Shown here one piece after another: positions 38,740 through 50,807 of a stretch of DNA of 64,000 nucleotides (position 1 is its first letter; every line of letters begins with the position of its first letter). The position numbers and the translations under genes are program-made. This stretch comes from Tetrapyrgos nigripes (Eukaryota; Basidiomycota; Agaricomycetes; Agaricales; Campanellaceae). Under the pieces are notes generated by a model, which searched no databases, had not been told where the DNA came from, and saw nothing but the letters and a program-made list of their open reading frames with translations. The stretch covers positions 1 to 64,000 of the forward strand of contig JAACJM010000033.1 of the NCBI GenBank assembly GCA_013368315.1, written 5' to 3'.

Positions 38740-41430
38740 TGTATTCTTTTCATCCTGCCTACCCCATTCTCTCAGATTCGCTTCGAACTGCCTGAGAGCC
38801 CACCTGACTATGAACAACCTCCTCTTCCCCTTCCACTCAATCTACCACACACCGAGTACTGGTGTAGCCACGCAGAAGGCATCTGAGCAGATCCTTGGAG
38901 CTACGATTGAAACTTCATCTGCACACATCATTGGGTTTGGAAATTGGAACCAGGTGACATAATCCTCTCTGTCTACTTGTACATACGAGTCACCCTTAAC
39001 CTCAATACTGAGGAAACTGTTGTTAGGATTACAGGTCCTCTGTTCTTCAAAGAATACAACACACCTACAGGACCTCCGTTCCTTACAGATTACGGCACAC
39101 CTTCCTCCTTCATCTTTGAATCTTTGTTCTAATTTAAAGGGCAGAAGAGAAGGCCCTAAGAGATTGTAGAAACAGTATATGACAAGTTGACAAACAGAAT
39201 CTGCAGACCCAACTCTTCCCTGTGCAGACCATTTGCACACCTATTGGCCCAGATCAAAACAAGATGCTTATTATATCACAGATGACAAAGAAAACCCATG
39301 GAAGTTTTGCAGTGAACTACTGTGTGTTAAGTCCGGGCGGATCCTAGCGTTAGGAAACACATCGGACACGAGCGGAAGTCTTGTTGGAGTTTTTAGGAAA
39401 GGATGAAGACGGACCCAGGCGGAACCGGTAGTCTCTGGAAATGAAGTATAGGGATGACACGGAATGGAATCCGTTAAGACGGTACTTTGTTGTCTGAAGT
39501 CGGATGAAGTTAGGAGACCAGCTAATTCGATTTTAGACTTAAGCTATCTACTACAAAGTTGCTAGCTTAAGTACTACTTTGGAAACTATCGGAATGGGTA
39601 GGAGTAAGATAGGAAAGGTTCGGAAATGAAGGAAAAGCACATGGTGTTATTGGAGATGGATTGGAGTACTATGGAACAAAGTGGAAACAAAGTGGAATGG
39701 ATTGGAGATGAAGTGGAATAGCTTTGGAGATTAGATACGAGCTATCCGGTAGTTATCCGAAATGAATCATGAGTTCCCGGATGGGATCTGTGTGTGGAGA
39801 TTAATAGTGGAGCTCGGATATGAAATCGGAAATGAATGATCGGAAAGTGTTCGGAATGAAAGGGAATGAAGTTCGAAATAAAAGGAAAAGAAGTTCGGAA
39901 AAGCATCGGATGCGATCGGAAAGATGTATGGAAGCATAGATATTACACTGTGTCTTAATAGATACAACAGACAGAGACTTGACCTCTCAATGTTTCCCTT
40001 AATCCACCATTCGAAGTTATAACTGATAATCAGGAACGGGAGATTCAAAAGGCACATCCTATTATTGACTCTGAAACTGAACCAGATCAGGGAACATCTA
40101 CCCCTACAAACACTCAACCGAATCCAGAACCCTCTTCTTTCGTACCACCTAATCCGTCTTCTGCATCAGATCTGTTACCAGATCCATCTTCTAATAATCC
40201 ATCAACCTCTCCCTGAGATCCTTCTCCCAATCCATCAGAACCAAACGACCCTTCCTCTCCTACAATTCCGACTACTGAAGGACCATCTGTAGCCCCTTTT
40301 TGTCCAAACCCCTCTCCTTCTCCAGACCCATCAGATTCAGACGATTCAGTCATGTCCAACATAGCTCCTAATGACTCCAGTAGTACTTCTGAATGAGGAA
40401 GCAAACCCAATGCCTTCACTGGGGAACATGATGAGGCAAAGTGGTGGTTAGCTTTGTTCAATAACTACCTATGTCAGAACAAGGCCAAATACTCAACTGA
40501 GGACTCCAAAGCGTCCTTATTCCTCTTGTTCTTCACAGGAGAAAAAGGAGGAGATTGGGCTACTCAAAATATCACAGAACGAGAAGATGACGAGGAAAAT
40601 GAGAGAGTCAGCTGAGAAGACAGACAATGGACAACTTTGAAGGGAATAAAGGACAGGTTCAAGAAGGACTTCAAAGCCCTTGCTGCTGATGAGGTTGCAC
40701 AATCTAAGATCAAGAATGCTAGGATGAAGGGAACAGACATTAGTAGTTACAATAGTATCTTCAATGCATATGGAGAAGAGTCAGACTACAGAGAAACAGC
40801 TCTTCTAGATTTCTATAAAGCAGGTCTTCTGAAGGATCTTCAGAAGTTGGTGGGGCAAACGTGGCCAAAGTGGAAGGACTTTGATGAGTATAGGGATAGG
40901 GTGATGGACCTTCATTTGGAATGGTTGAATGAGAGAAAGAAGGATGTTCAAAACCATTCTCTACACCAAGGACAAATTTGGGTCCTCAGGGATGGACAGT
41001 AGCAAGTGTAAATGTGCTTATGAATATGGGACCAGGTGCTAACTTGTCCTTTATACCTCTATCTAAACTGACACCTGAAGAAAGGGACTGACTCCAAAAA
41101 CTAGGAGCATGCTTTGCATGTAGACAACCCAGACACATGAGCAACGAATGTCTGATGTTCCTGAACAATACTCTGGAGTCATCAACGTCTCAAAATACCT
41201 GTCATAACTTCCCTCCTTGTGCTGTTAGGACAGCCGAAACTTCAGCCTCATCATTGTCATCTAATCTGCCACCTGTAACAGTGGCTCAAACATCGTTGTC
41301 ATCTTCCTCTTGTAGTGTAATTAAAGACATCTCAGATATGGTAAACAAGGTCAAGGGTTTGGAAGGAGAAGAAAAGGAACAAGCTAGTGTATATTTGAAA
41401 GATGTGATGGCAAAGATGATGGATTTTTGA
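38740..41430 (+). pseudogene. Gypsy gag region, broken
   Basis: Capsid-like parts occur in 40420-41000 (RQWTTLKGIKDRFKKDF, FNAYGEESDYRETALLDFY, DEYRDRVMDLHLEWL). A zinc knuckle follows near 41110: CFACRQPRHMSNEC, spacing C-x2-C-x4-H-x4-C. Earlier parts at 38740-39320 and 39950-40420 are Pro/Ser/Thr-rich. Several stops (TGA near 40214 and 40396, TAG near 41000) break the frame, and the solo LTR at 39325 splits it. Confidence 0.7.
39325..39947 (+). mobile_element. Solo LTR, 623 bp, family TGTTAAGTCC
   Basis: Starts TGTTAAGTCC and ends GATATTACA. CTGTG is duplicated at 39320-39324 and 39948-39952. It is inserted in the gag region of the Gypsy element. The sequence is rich in CGGA and GGAA motifs. 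No other copy in the window. Confidence 0.9.
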
Positions 41431-41519
41431 AATACTCCCCTGCTATGTTGTCAGGAGGAGTTGTACAGTATGCCGGACAATATATGAACAATCAATATCA
41501 TGTTTTAAATCCCTTTTGT

Positions 41520-44500
41520 GAGTGTGCTTTTCCTTCAGAATTGAGAATGTCGGCAGTCACTTGTAACTGACAGGTACCTTTGATAACACTTAAAACTGAA
41601 CTTATTGGCAAGATCACCAGCAGAAAAATCGATGCAGAAGCCCTAATAGAAAGTGGTGCGGAAGGCATTATTATTAACAGCTGTTTCGCACAAGAAAATC
41701 ATTTAACTCTCCTCCCCATCAAAAATCCTTTCCCTGTACAAAACATTGATGGTTCCGAAAAACACCATGGGATGGGTACGCCATTACACCATTCAAAAAC
41801 TCTGCATTTATTCTCAGGACAAAAGATTGTATCATGAAGAAACAGCTGAATTCTATGTTATGGACATCAAAGATTATGATTGGTTAGAGGAGCATAATCC
41901 AGAGGTAGATTGGTCATTTTCTAAGGTAGATATGGTACTTTGGAACAACCCCCCGTCCTCAACCTACGCACCAAGCCCAAATCTCCCAAACTGACAATTA
42001 TCAACCCATGAACCAATCACAAGGATTACCAAGTGAAATGGTCAGAACCAATTGGACAATTCAAACTGATTGCACAGCCAAAGGTGGCAGGTCGGTGCTG
42101 TCAGGTTCCTATTTGATCTTTTCACCATTCCTCAGAATCTATGACTATTTTTACTGAAGATGACTTCGGTCGGGAGGATGTTCCAAACCAATGGGAGCAA
42201 GAGGTGTTAGAGAGTCTGTTTGGAAAAGCAGAGGAGTACCTGACATCAAATTTGGAAATACATATTCATGCCGGGTTTATGAAGGCTCAAGAACTGGCAG
42301 AATCAGCCCAAAGATGAAAGAGGATGTACCACTTACAGATAAGATTCCATCCCAATATCATCAGTTCTTACCAGTTTTTGATAAACAAACTTCAGAACAA
42401 TTACCAAGATGTGGGAAATGGGATCATGCCATCGATCTGAAACCAGATTTTGAACATCATTCTTGCATAACAAACAAAAAGAACTTGACAACTTCATTGA
42501 TGAAAATTTGGAAAAGGAATACATAAGACCATTGAAGTCTCCTATGGCAAGTCCCCTCTTCTTTGTTAAAAAGAAAGACGGAAAGCTACGCACTGTACAG
42601 GACTATCGAGCATTAAATAAAGGAACCATCAAGAATGAATATCCTTTACCACTCATATCAGAATTGGTAGATAAACTTAAATGGGCACGAGTTTTCTCAA
42701 AAATTGGCCTTTGATGGGGATATAATAATGTGTGAATAAAAGGAGATGAGTGGAAAGCTGCTTTCAAGACAAATAGAGGGCTTTTTGAACCAATGGTGAT
42801 GTTTTTTGGTCTTATGAACTCTCCTGCAATGTTCCAGGCAATGATGAACACCCTTTTTAAGGACCTCATCAATTCCAGAAAGGTGGTCATCTACATGGAT
42901 GACATCTTGATCTTCACAGAGACTCTAGAAGAACATTGACAAATGGTCAAACAAGTGCTTGCATGACTTCAGGAAAATGACCTTTATGCCAAAGCAGAGA
43001 AGTGTACCTTTGAAGCTAGCTCAGTAGAATTTCTAGGTCTTGTCATCTCTCACAATACATTGGCAATGGATCCTGTCAAAGTCAAAGGTGTCACCGAATG
43101 GCCAACACCACGAAACGTCAAGGATGTTTAATCATTCTTGGGATTTGGAAACTTTTATTGTTGTTTTATACATGACTTCTCTAAGGTCACTCAACTGCTT
43201 TTCAATCTTGCAAAGAAGGATGAACCTTGGAAGTGGTCTGTTGATGCAGAGAAAGCCTTTCAGGCACTCAAAGATGTGTTTACTTCTTCACCAGTCCTTT
43301 TAATGCCTGATCATTCTAAACCATATTGAGTAGAAGTAGATGCTTCTGATTACACCACAGGAGGTATTCTATTGCAGAAAGGATTAGATGACAAGTGGCA
43401 TCCAGTCGCTTACCTATCAAAATCCTTATCTGAGACTGAACAAAACTACAACATTCACAATAAAGAGCTGTTAGCAATCATACAGGCATTGGAGGCTTGG
43501 TGACACTACCTTGAAGGTGCACCACATACTATCAAGATCCTCACCAATCACAAAAATCTGGAGTAATTCACCTGATGACAAGCAAGGATGGCTCTGTTTC
43601 TTACCAGATTCAATTTCATCCTTATCCATAAACCCAGAAGTCTTAATTGAAGTGATCCTCTTTCTAGAAGGCCAGATCATAAAGAGGGGGTTGAAGATGA
43701 CAATAAGAACAGAGTGTTACTAGACCCCAAGTTCTTCAGAATTCGAGTGGTTGTGATCGGAGATGCTGAATTGAGGAAATGAATTAAAGAGTGTCTGAAG
43801 AAAGTCAAGGAAGTCATGAGTGCTCTTGAGGTCATCTTAAACAATAGTCCACGCTTGCTGGTCAAGAACTTACAGGAATAGAATTACGAAGACAGGATCA
43901 TTTTGTTCTGAGGAAAAGTTTACATCCCCTATGAACAACAATTACATAGAGACATAGTCAAGATGCATCATGATAGTCTCACCACAGGACACCCAGGCTG
44001 GTTCAAGACCTATGAACTAGTTAGTAGAGAGTTTTAGTGGCCTGGTATGTCAGTATTTGTCTGTGATTATGTTGAAGGATGTGCTACCTGTCAATTGACC
44101 AAGGCTCAAAACCATCCATTACATGTACCATTGATCCCAAATGACATTCCAGAATGACCCTTTGGTACTATTACCACCAATTTTATCATGGATCTTCCAG
44201 AATGCAAAGGCTTCAATGTGATTCACGTAACAGTTGATTGGTTGACTAAGACAGTAGTTGTTTCTCCCTGTCGAAAAGATATTGATAGTGATGGTACTAT
44301 TGATGTTTTGTTCAATAACACTTGGCGACAGTATGGTCTATGGGACAAAATGATATCGGATCGAGGACCACAGTTTGTGAGCCAGGTTATGAGAGGGATA
44401 TATGCTAAGTTAGGTATTACCTCAGCTCTTAGTATGGCTTATCACCTGCAAACAGATGGTGAGACTGAAAGGTTCAACCAAGAACTCAAACAATACTTAC

Positions 44501-44957
44501 GAACCTTCTGCAATTATCATCAGGATGATTGGGTCAAATATTTGCCATATGCCGAGTTCTGTCATAACACCCAAGTACATTCAGCCACTGGAAAAAACCT
44601 GAAGACGACAAGACCAAAAGCTAAGTTGGCAAATCGTTGTCATGGACCATTTGAAATCACTGATGTAATTGGGGAAGTGAACTATCACCTTAAATTGCCA
44701 AACACCTGGCGAATTCACCCAGTATTCCACACCTCATTGCTATCACCATACAAAGAGACTGAAGCTCATGGGGAGAACTACCCAGGAGAACTGGTGGAAT
44801 TATTGCCAGAGGATAATGAGTATGATGTTGAAGCGATTCTAGATTCAAAGCCAACTAGAAATTGTCAAGGAGTACAGTACTTGGTCAAGTGGTTAGACTA
44901 CTCGGATTCAGCATCAGGATTGACAAAATTGAAGGAGATGATCAAAACTTCCCATTG
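41520..44957 (+). pseudogene. Gypsy pol: protease, RT, RNase H, integrase, chromodomain
   Basis: The protease site near 41640-41670 reads LIESGAEG, with Glu where D[ST]GA has Asp. The reverse transcriptase runs about 42460-43080 with [21 protein letters not shown] and VVIYMDDILIF. RNase H runs about 43320-43560 with [12 protein letters not shown] and [12 protein letters not shown]. The integrase runs about 43930-44590 with an HHCC finger (HRDIVKMHHDS ... CATC), Asp in VTVDWLT, Asp in ISDRGPQF and Glu in DGETERFNQEL. A chromodomain-like VEAILDSKPT ... VQYLVKWLDY is near 44830-44910, so this is a chromovirus-type element. About twenty in-frame stops, nearly all TGA, make it dead. Confidence 0.88.
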
Positions 44958-45094
44958 AAAACACCCAGATGCATATTGTCCAGCAAACCTGATATGAGCA
45001 GGATCTACAGTACATTTGATGGGAATTAATATGGAGGATATTTGGAAAAGTACACGTGTGCTCCAGGTGAAAGCACAGCTTAAAGAGGGGGTAA

Positions 45095-45528
45095 TGTCAC
45101 GAACTGCTACAGTTCTTTGTCCTCCTTCCTCTTCTTCTACTACATTATTGAACCCATTTTATGATCATTCATCCATTGCATTTCCTCGATAAACCTTTTA
45201 AACCTTATATTACTGACTTCAAACCTTATAGAACCTGTCAATCAATCTTCCATTCTATCAATCCTATCTTTCCCATACGTTTCTCCACTTTCTCCTATGT
45301 TTCTCCTATTTCTCCTATCTTTTTCCTATCACCTATTCCTTACTCTTCTATATAAACCACTAGACATTCTAGCCAGTTTGTTCACTTTGTCTCTGCTCTG
45401 TACTAGTACTACGCAGTGTAGAGTATAGTCAGCTTACTCTTGCTCTCTATCTATCTCTCTATTCTCAATTGATCTTGTCTTTGCATGACTTGGGTGGTTT
45501 GTCATTAGGTGTATCAACAACCTTGACA
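45095..45528 (+). repeat. 3' LTR of the Gypsy element
   Basis: 434 bp, TGTCACGAACTG to CCTTGACA, followed by the target duplication CATTG. Promoter-like TATATAAACC is near 45349. Confidence 0.92.
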
Positions 45529-45816
45529 CATTGTCTCCATCAGATATCTCTGATCTAGCTTTGGACTCTTGTATATATACTCAAGGCCATTGTAGATAGG
45601 TTCTTTAGTCTGTCCACTTCTGTCCCTCTGATCCATACTGCTCAGCACTGTCTCAGTACTATGTAGACTCTGGCCCAGTCCTGGCTTACTCACCAATACT
45701 ATCTATTTGCTTTGCTCCTTCGTCTTTTGTCTCTGTGTGGTGGCCTGAGAGGTTATCCAGTCCCAGCTGAGCCTGTTCTTGACATAGACCAAGTTTAGCC
45801 CTACGGAATGGAATAT

Positions 45817-46040
45817 GTAGATTTTAGTTTTCCACCCTGAATTACCACCCTTTGCTTGTGCTTTAAATTCATTCTCTTGCACTTGCTGCTTACTCAACTC
45901 TTATGTCACTTGCTTGACATTATTGTTACCCTGCGACCCTTGACTGAACAACCAACCTGAACTCACTGTCTCATGACTCGTGACCTCTGGACCGACCAGC
46001 CAACCAACTGAATGTGGCTCATGACCTGTGATTATGACTA
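45817..46040. other. Intergenic, nothing recognised
   Basis: Short stretch after the host tandem-duplication remnant. CTGTGACC/TGACTCATG-like motifs are repeated, without coding signal. Confidence 0.4.
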
Positions 46041-46043
46041 AAG

Positions 46044-46800
46044 ATGACTGAGACTTGTGCAAACTTCTGGGGGAGAAATTTTGCAGTTTGGGCTTTGCAC
46101 ACAACTGTTGCTGCCCCTGGGAAGGGGTTATTGGATATGTTGACTGGAGTAGATGTTGAGCCGATGATTGGGAGGAATGGCATGCTGTGGAAGGCTTGGC
46201 ATGGCTGTCAGAATGCCATGATCAACTTTCTCTTTGCTCAGCTTGATGATTCTGTCCTCGTCATGCCAATGAATACCAGGAGGATCCAGCAGGCTTGTGT
46301 GCACATCTTCACTCCATTTATGGTGACTCTGGGGTTGGTGGAGGAGTACGAGCTTGGCATCATTTCAATGCTGTCCTTGATGACACTTTGGATTAGTACA
46401 CATGGGCATGTGGGATTCAGACCATGGAACCAAGTCCCCCACCCAACCTCTTTTGGTCCTCATTGATAATCTTCACCTCTTGAACCAACCTCAACTCCAC
46501 ATCATCAATGGTCAAAGTCTCCTTCAAACTCTCCAGTGACACAATAATCGAACAGAATTCTGAAAAACCTGTGCAGGCCCCAAGCATAGTGGCAATAATC
46601 TGGTTGTCAGAAGTTCAAACTCATTGGCAATTGCATGCATCTTCCCAGTCACAGTCCAGTAAACCTGACAACATTGAAATGATGCCAAGCTCATACTCAT
46701 CCACCAACCCCAGAGTCACCATAAATGGAGTGAAGATGTGCCCACAAGCCTGCTGGATTCTTGTAAGGGCTATGTTTTGATGCATCTGAAGGCCCTGAGA
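46044..46800. repeat. Fold-back inverted repeat in an unrecognised coding-like fragment
   Basis: The arms are about 46284-46375 and 46667-46756 (about 90 bp, few mismatches; both read FTPFMVTLGLV and EYELGIISML on their own strand) with a loop of about 290 bp. The plus strand has a 140-codon open frame at 46044-46466 (DVEPMIGRNGMLWKAW, FLFAQLDDSVLVMP). The minus strand from 46785 repeats part of it and continues with TIDDVELRLVQEVKII. I do not recognise the protein. Confidence 0.6.
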
Positions 46801-48755
46801 AATGTCACATGACTGTCCTTATTGTTGGGTGAATAGTGTTTTGTGCCATCTGCTTGCCAGCAGGGGTAGAATCATCTGAATGAGAGTACTTAGACATTGC
46901 AATTTCTTAGCAGAGTAGATAACACTTACTGGCAGGAGGTTTTTGAGAGGGAGTAGACACCACAGGAACATTTTATAAGTGATCAGCTCTCAAATGAAGT
47001 AATTTATTACTTGCCTGTAGGCTGCACATTTTCATCGTTCTGGTCATCACTGAGGCTGGGTGAAGGAGAGCAGATGCTGAGTGAATGATTACGAGGTAAA
47101 GGTGATTGCCTTCTCGCTGTGAGTGATTGAGTAGGAAGCTGCTGGAGATGATGATTCTGAGGTAAAGGCTAACAGCTTCTTACTGTGGGTGAGAGAGTAA
47201 GAAGCTGCTGGGGATGATGTATTGCTGTGGAGTCTTGTGCACATCCAGACACTGAGAAGTGAAGTGAGACAATGCCATCCAAAAAACTTTCAGACAATTT
47301 CTTACCTGTCTGACAACCAGAGTTGAGCTTTGGGAATGCAATTGTGGAACAGATGAAAGTTGTCATGACAGGCACACTGTGCTAAGGAACTGGCACTAGG
47401 AACCGGAAAACAAATTTAGAGAAATGTGTGTACCTTGCAACATACACACTGGGGAATGGAACAGTGATTGGGAGCTGGGCCTGAAGACAATACAATGATC
47501 TGGCTAAGCATGCTGCATCAGACATCTTTTAGAAGCTTACCATTAATCTGAGTTACTTGAGCTTCCCTGAATGCATATCAGATATGACTTTGATGACGTT
47601 GAGGTGATTACCTGCATGAGTGAGGTAAGAATGAGCATGAATTGAGCAGGCAGAGTACTTTACCACTTACATGCATGGTTGGATACGGTCATGGGAGGGA
47701 AAGGAATGTTATGTTACTGATGTGGCAATAAACACCTACACATCAAAGCTGGGACTGTTCAAGAGCTTTCAGCCACAGTGAGCTCATGGCACTGATTGGT
47801 AATGGACAGTGAAAGAGGATATTTTTACACAAATTATCTATTTCAGCAGTATAATGACAGAGTAAAACTACTTAAAAGTCTCGCAACAGAAAGAACACTA
47901 ATATAATGCGCCATAATGACTGCACTTCCTTGAGTATCCCTGTTGGTCACCTGTGCTGGATGTGGATGCTGCTCATTTTGGAATGGCTCTTCCAGCTCTT
48001 CAAAAGAGTTGTCCGAACTATTAATGGATGCATTGGTGTTTGACTTGCAAAGCTGTTAAGGTCAGGTACTCACAATGGCAAGGGAATAGAAGGAATCCAG
48101 GCACCATGACTGCCTGATGAGCTTGAGAGGAGTGGGTCAGAAAAATGGCACCATGTAGTTGAAACAGAAGACGAATCATATTCATCTTCATGAAGAAAGG
48201 CATCGAAACATATTCAGATGGCTAAGAAAAGAAGACTAAAGCCAGGTGTGCACAGAGAAGATCAATGAGGCCACTGGCCATCACCTTTGTGCATCCTCAG
48301 GGGCTCTTCAGAATGGCCAGCAGGGAAGGACAGCGCATGGTGGTCAATTGCGAACGAATGTGATGTACAAACGCCAGCAGCTTCAGTGAAAGCCAAAACT
48401 CAGGTGACTCATTTAAATTGGATGACCTAGTATAAATATGTCAGCAACTTGCTAGCCAATCAGGTTTAAGATTTGTCTTTTCAGAAGAGATAAAGATGCA
48501 CCATGGCCTAACATTATACCTAACTTTGTCTGCACAAAACCATAAGACCCAGTTTGGATTGGTGAAACCTGGGAAACACAACCCTTTCTTACTAGCTCGA
48601 AGCATTGAGCATCAGTTCTCTGAGTGAGATGCTTAGAAAACAGTTGGCGGTGTCTGGTAGTGGCCTATTGAAAGCAGAGAGCATGTAATGTGTTGAAAAA
48701 ATATTATTATTTACTTGTAATTAACAGCACTGTCTCATGCCTTTCAGTCCTATAT
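46801..48755. other. No recognisable gene; short tandem duplication at 47089-47217
   Basis: A block of about 65 bp is repeated twice (GAGGTAAAGG ... GAAGCTGCTGG); the second unit contains a hairpin AGCTTCTTAC ... GTAAGAAGCT. Open frames are short and without motifs. Confidence 0.5.
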
Positions 48756-48760
48756 CAAGG

Positions 48761-49210
48761 TGTCATGACGTCTATATTTGGTACTATTTATTTCTTCTTA
48801 TCTCCACATCCTCGGACCTTTACAACCATATGACTCTTGTTCCACATGCTACACACCAGACTTTTTTCTTTCTCCAATACAGCTTTGTTTACAGCTTCTT
48901 TTACAGCTTTGTTCACAGCTTACCCAGTACAGCCCCATTTCCCTGGATCCTTACATATATAAACCATTTCCTAACACCTGGTCCCCCATCTCAACCTCTT
49001 TGTCATTGGGACCAGGTGTGTATCTCCTTTCTCATTACTTCTTTCACCTTTACTGATGGGCACTATATTTCTAGTACTTATTACTGTCTGTTAGGTATTC
49101 AATACATTCTTCATCGTTGGGACCAGTTCTAGTACTTATTGCTGTCTGTTAGTCGAGTTGAGCCCATAGCTCCTCATTATCACTATCTAAGCACTCGCCT
49201 CTTTGTGACA
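48761..49210 (+). mobile_element. Solo LTR, 450 bp, family TGTCATGACG
   Basis: Starts TGTCATGACG and ends CTTTGTGACA. CAAGG is duplicated at 48756-48760 and 49211-49215. It contains TATATAAACC near 48955, a likely LTR promoter. No internal element adjoins it. Confidence 0.92.
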
Positions 49211-49215
49211 CAAGG

Positions 49216-50132
49216 CATTTATTAGGGGTCTCAAATGAGATACAACAGATAATATACCAGCTCTATGTCCCTAGTACTGATTGTATTATATGTTTCAGAG
49301 GGTCTCCAAAATTACTTTTTGCAGTTTGGCAAGGTCGACACATGCACTATCATGCACTATCTTGTGCAATCAAGCAGGTCAATCTTGTTGTTTCACTTTC
49401 CTAACATTTGATGGTCCTGGAGGTGTCAATGCCATCATAGTGAAGGAACATGTCCTAATAGGAAAATAGTGTGTACCACCCTTGACACTACATTCTCTAC
49501 ACTCACTTATAGTATTCACTCATGATTACTGCCAACTTTCTATCAGCCTACCCCTACATCTCATGGACACCTGCATTACAGACCCCATGCAATGCATGTA
49601 AAGGGTGAGTTCTCCTTCTACCACTATTCTCCTGCTCTGGTATCCAGATCCGTTCTGGTATCACTCACTGTCCAAACGAATTTGTTTAGTTTCCCTGCAG
49701 ACAGAATTCATTAGTACTCTCTTTTACCTTTACTCACATCTGTCACCCTGAATCCACCTGGACAAAGTCCATGCAACTGTGAAGAGATTTCCAATTTTTT
49801 TTGGCAAGGTCACGAATGCATACTTACAAGCCATGAGTGTTCTCTCTCTGCCCTACACCACTTCATCTCCTTGTGTTCATGTTCTATTCATGAGAGGTTT
49901 TACACTGTGCTGACTACCTTCTTACTCTCTCTTTCTTCTCTTTCTTGTTTCACATTACTCTGTGTGGTGCAACCCATCTCTATTCTTCTGTTCCTGCCTT
50001 CTCACTGTCATAGCCAGACAGTGGAACACCATTCAGAAACTCATTCAGGGAAGGGAAGGGTATAGGGCCTTGGTGTTAGTCCATATGTATTTGAGGTTAG
50101 GGTTCTCCATAGCACAAAACTCCATCCCTCTG
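49216..50132. other. No recognisable gene
   Basis: AT-rich sequence left of copy B. It may belong to the segmental duplication, which cannot be tested because copy A is cut by the window edge. Confidence 0.4.
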
Positions 50133-50181
50133 TCACTTTTGTTTGAGGTTCAGTATCTATCTATCTGTACACATGTACTAG

Positions 50182-50807
50182 CCATTATGGTCAATTCAGG
50201 ATTCAAAAATATTGTGTATAGATTATACTCTCAGACAGGGTTCTGATATATCTTTCATTGTGCCAAGCACTACATACAAGTTGATCCTAGGCAAGTATCA
50301 AGAGTATTTTGGGGCTTTTGTGCCATTATGGTCAATTCAGGACTTGAAACTATTGTGTATAAATTATTCTCTCAGACAAGGTTCCAATATATCTTTCATT
50401 CTGCCAAGCACTACATACAAGTTGATCCTGGGCAAGTATCAGGATTATTTTGGGGCTTTTGTGCCATTATGGTCAATTCAGGACTTGAAACTATTGTGTA
50501 TAGATTATACTCTCAGACAAAGTTCCAATATATCTTTCATTCTGCCAAGCACTACATACAAGTTGATCCTGGGCAAGTATCAAGATTATTTTGGGGCTTT
50601 TGTGCCACTATGGTCAATTTAGGACTTGAAACTATTGTGTATAGATTATACTCTCAGACAAGGTTCCAGTATATCTTTTGTTCTGCCAAGTGCTACATAC
50701 AAGTTGATCCTGGGTAAGCATCAAGATTATTTTGGGGCTTTTGCACCATTATGGTCAATTCAGGACTTGAAATTGTTGTGTATAGATTATACTCTCAGAC
50801 AAGGCTT
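50182..50807 (+). repeat. 141-bp tandem repeat (copy B)
   Basis: Four full units and a partial fifth, as in copy A but with the third unit complete. A 136-codon frame spans three units before the same TAG. Confidence 0.85.

Larger units (their letters stand above)
28209..45528 (+). mobile_element. Chromodomain Gypsy (Ty3-type) retrotransposon, decayed, with nested insertions
   Basis: 5' LTR is 28209-28251 plus 37571-37988 (interrupted); 3' LTR is 45095-45528. Both start TGTCAC and end CCTTGACA, with the 5-bp duplication CATTG at 28204-28208 and 45529-45533. A purine tract AAAGAGGGGG precedes the 3' LTR. The interior (37989-45094) reads gag, protease, reverse transcriptase, RNase H, integrase, chromodomain, which is the Ty3/Gypsy order. 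It is broken by many TGA codons and by solo LTRs at 38217 and 39325. Confidence 0.93.
27962..45784 (-). mobile_element. Solo LTR, family TGTCAAGAAC, inverted and split by a Gypsy element
   Basis: Parts 27962-28208 and 45534-45784 join to a 498-bp LTR in minus orientation (TGTCATGAATC ... GTTCTTGACA on the plus strand). The flanking duplication is TAGAC at 27957-27961 and 45785-45789. The Gypsy element inserted into it duplicated CATTG. Confidence 0.9.
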
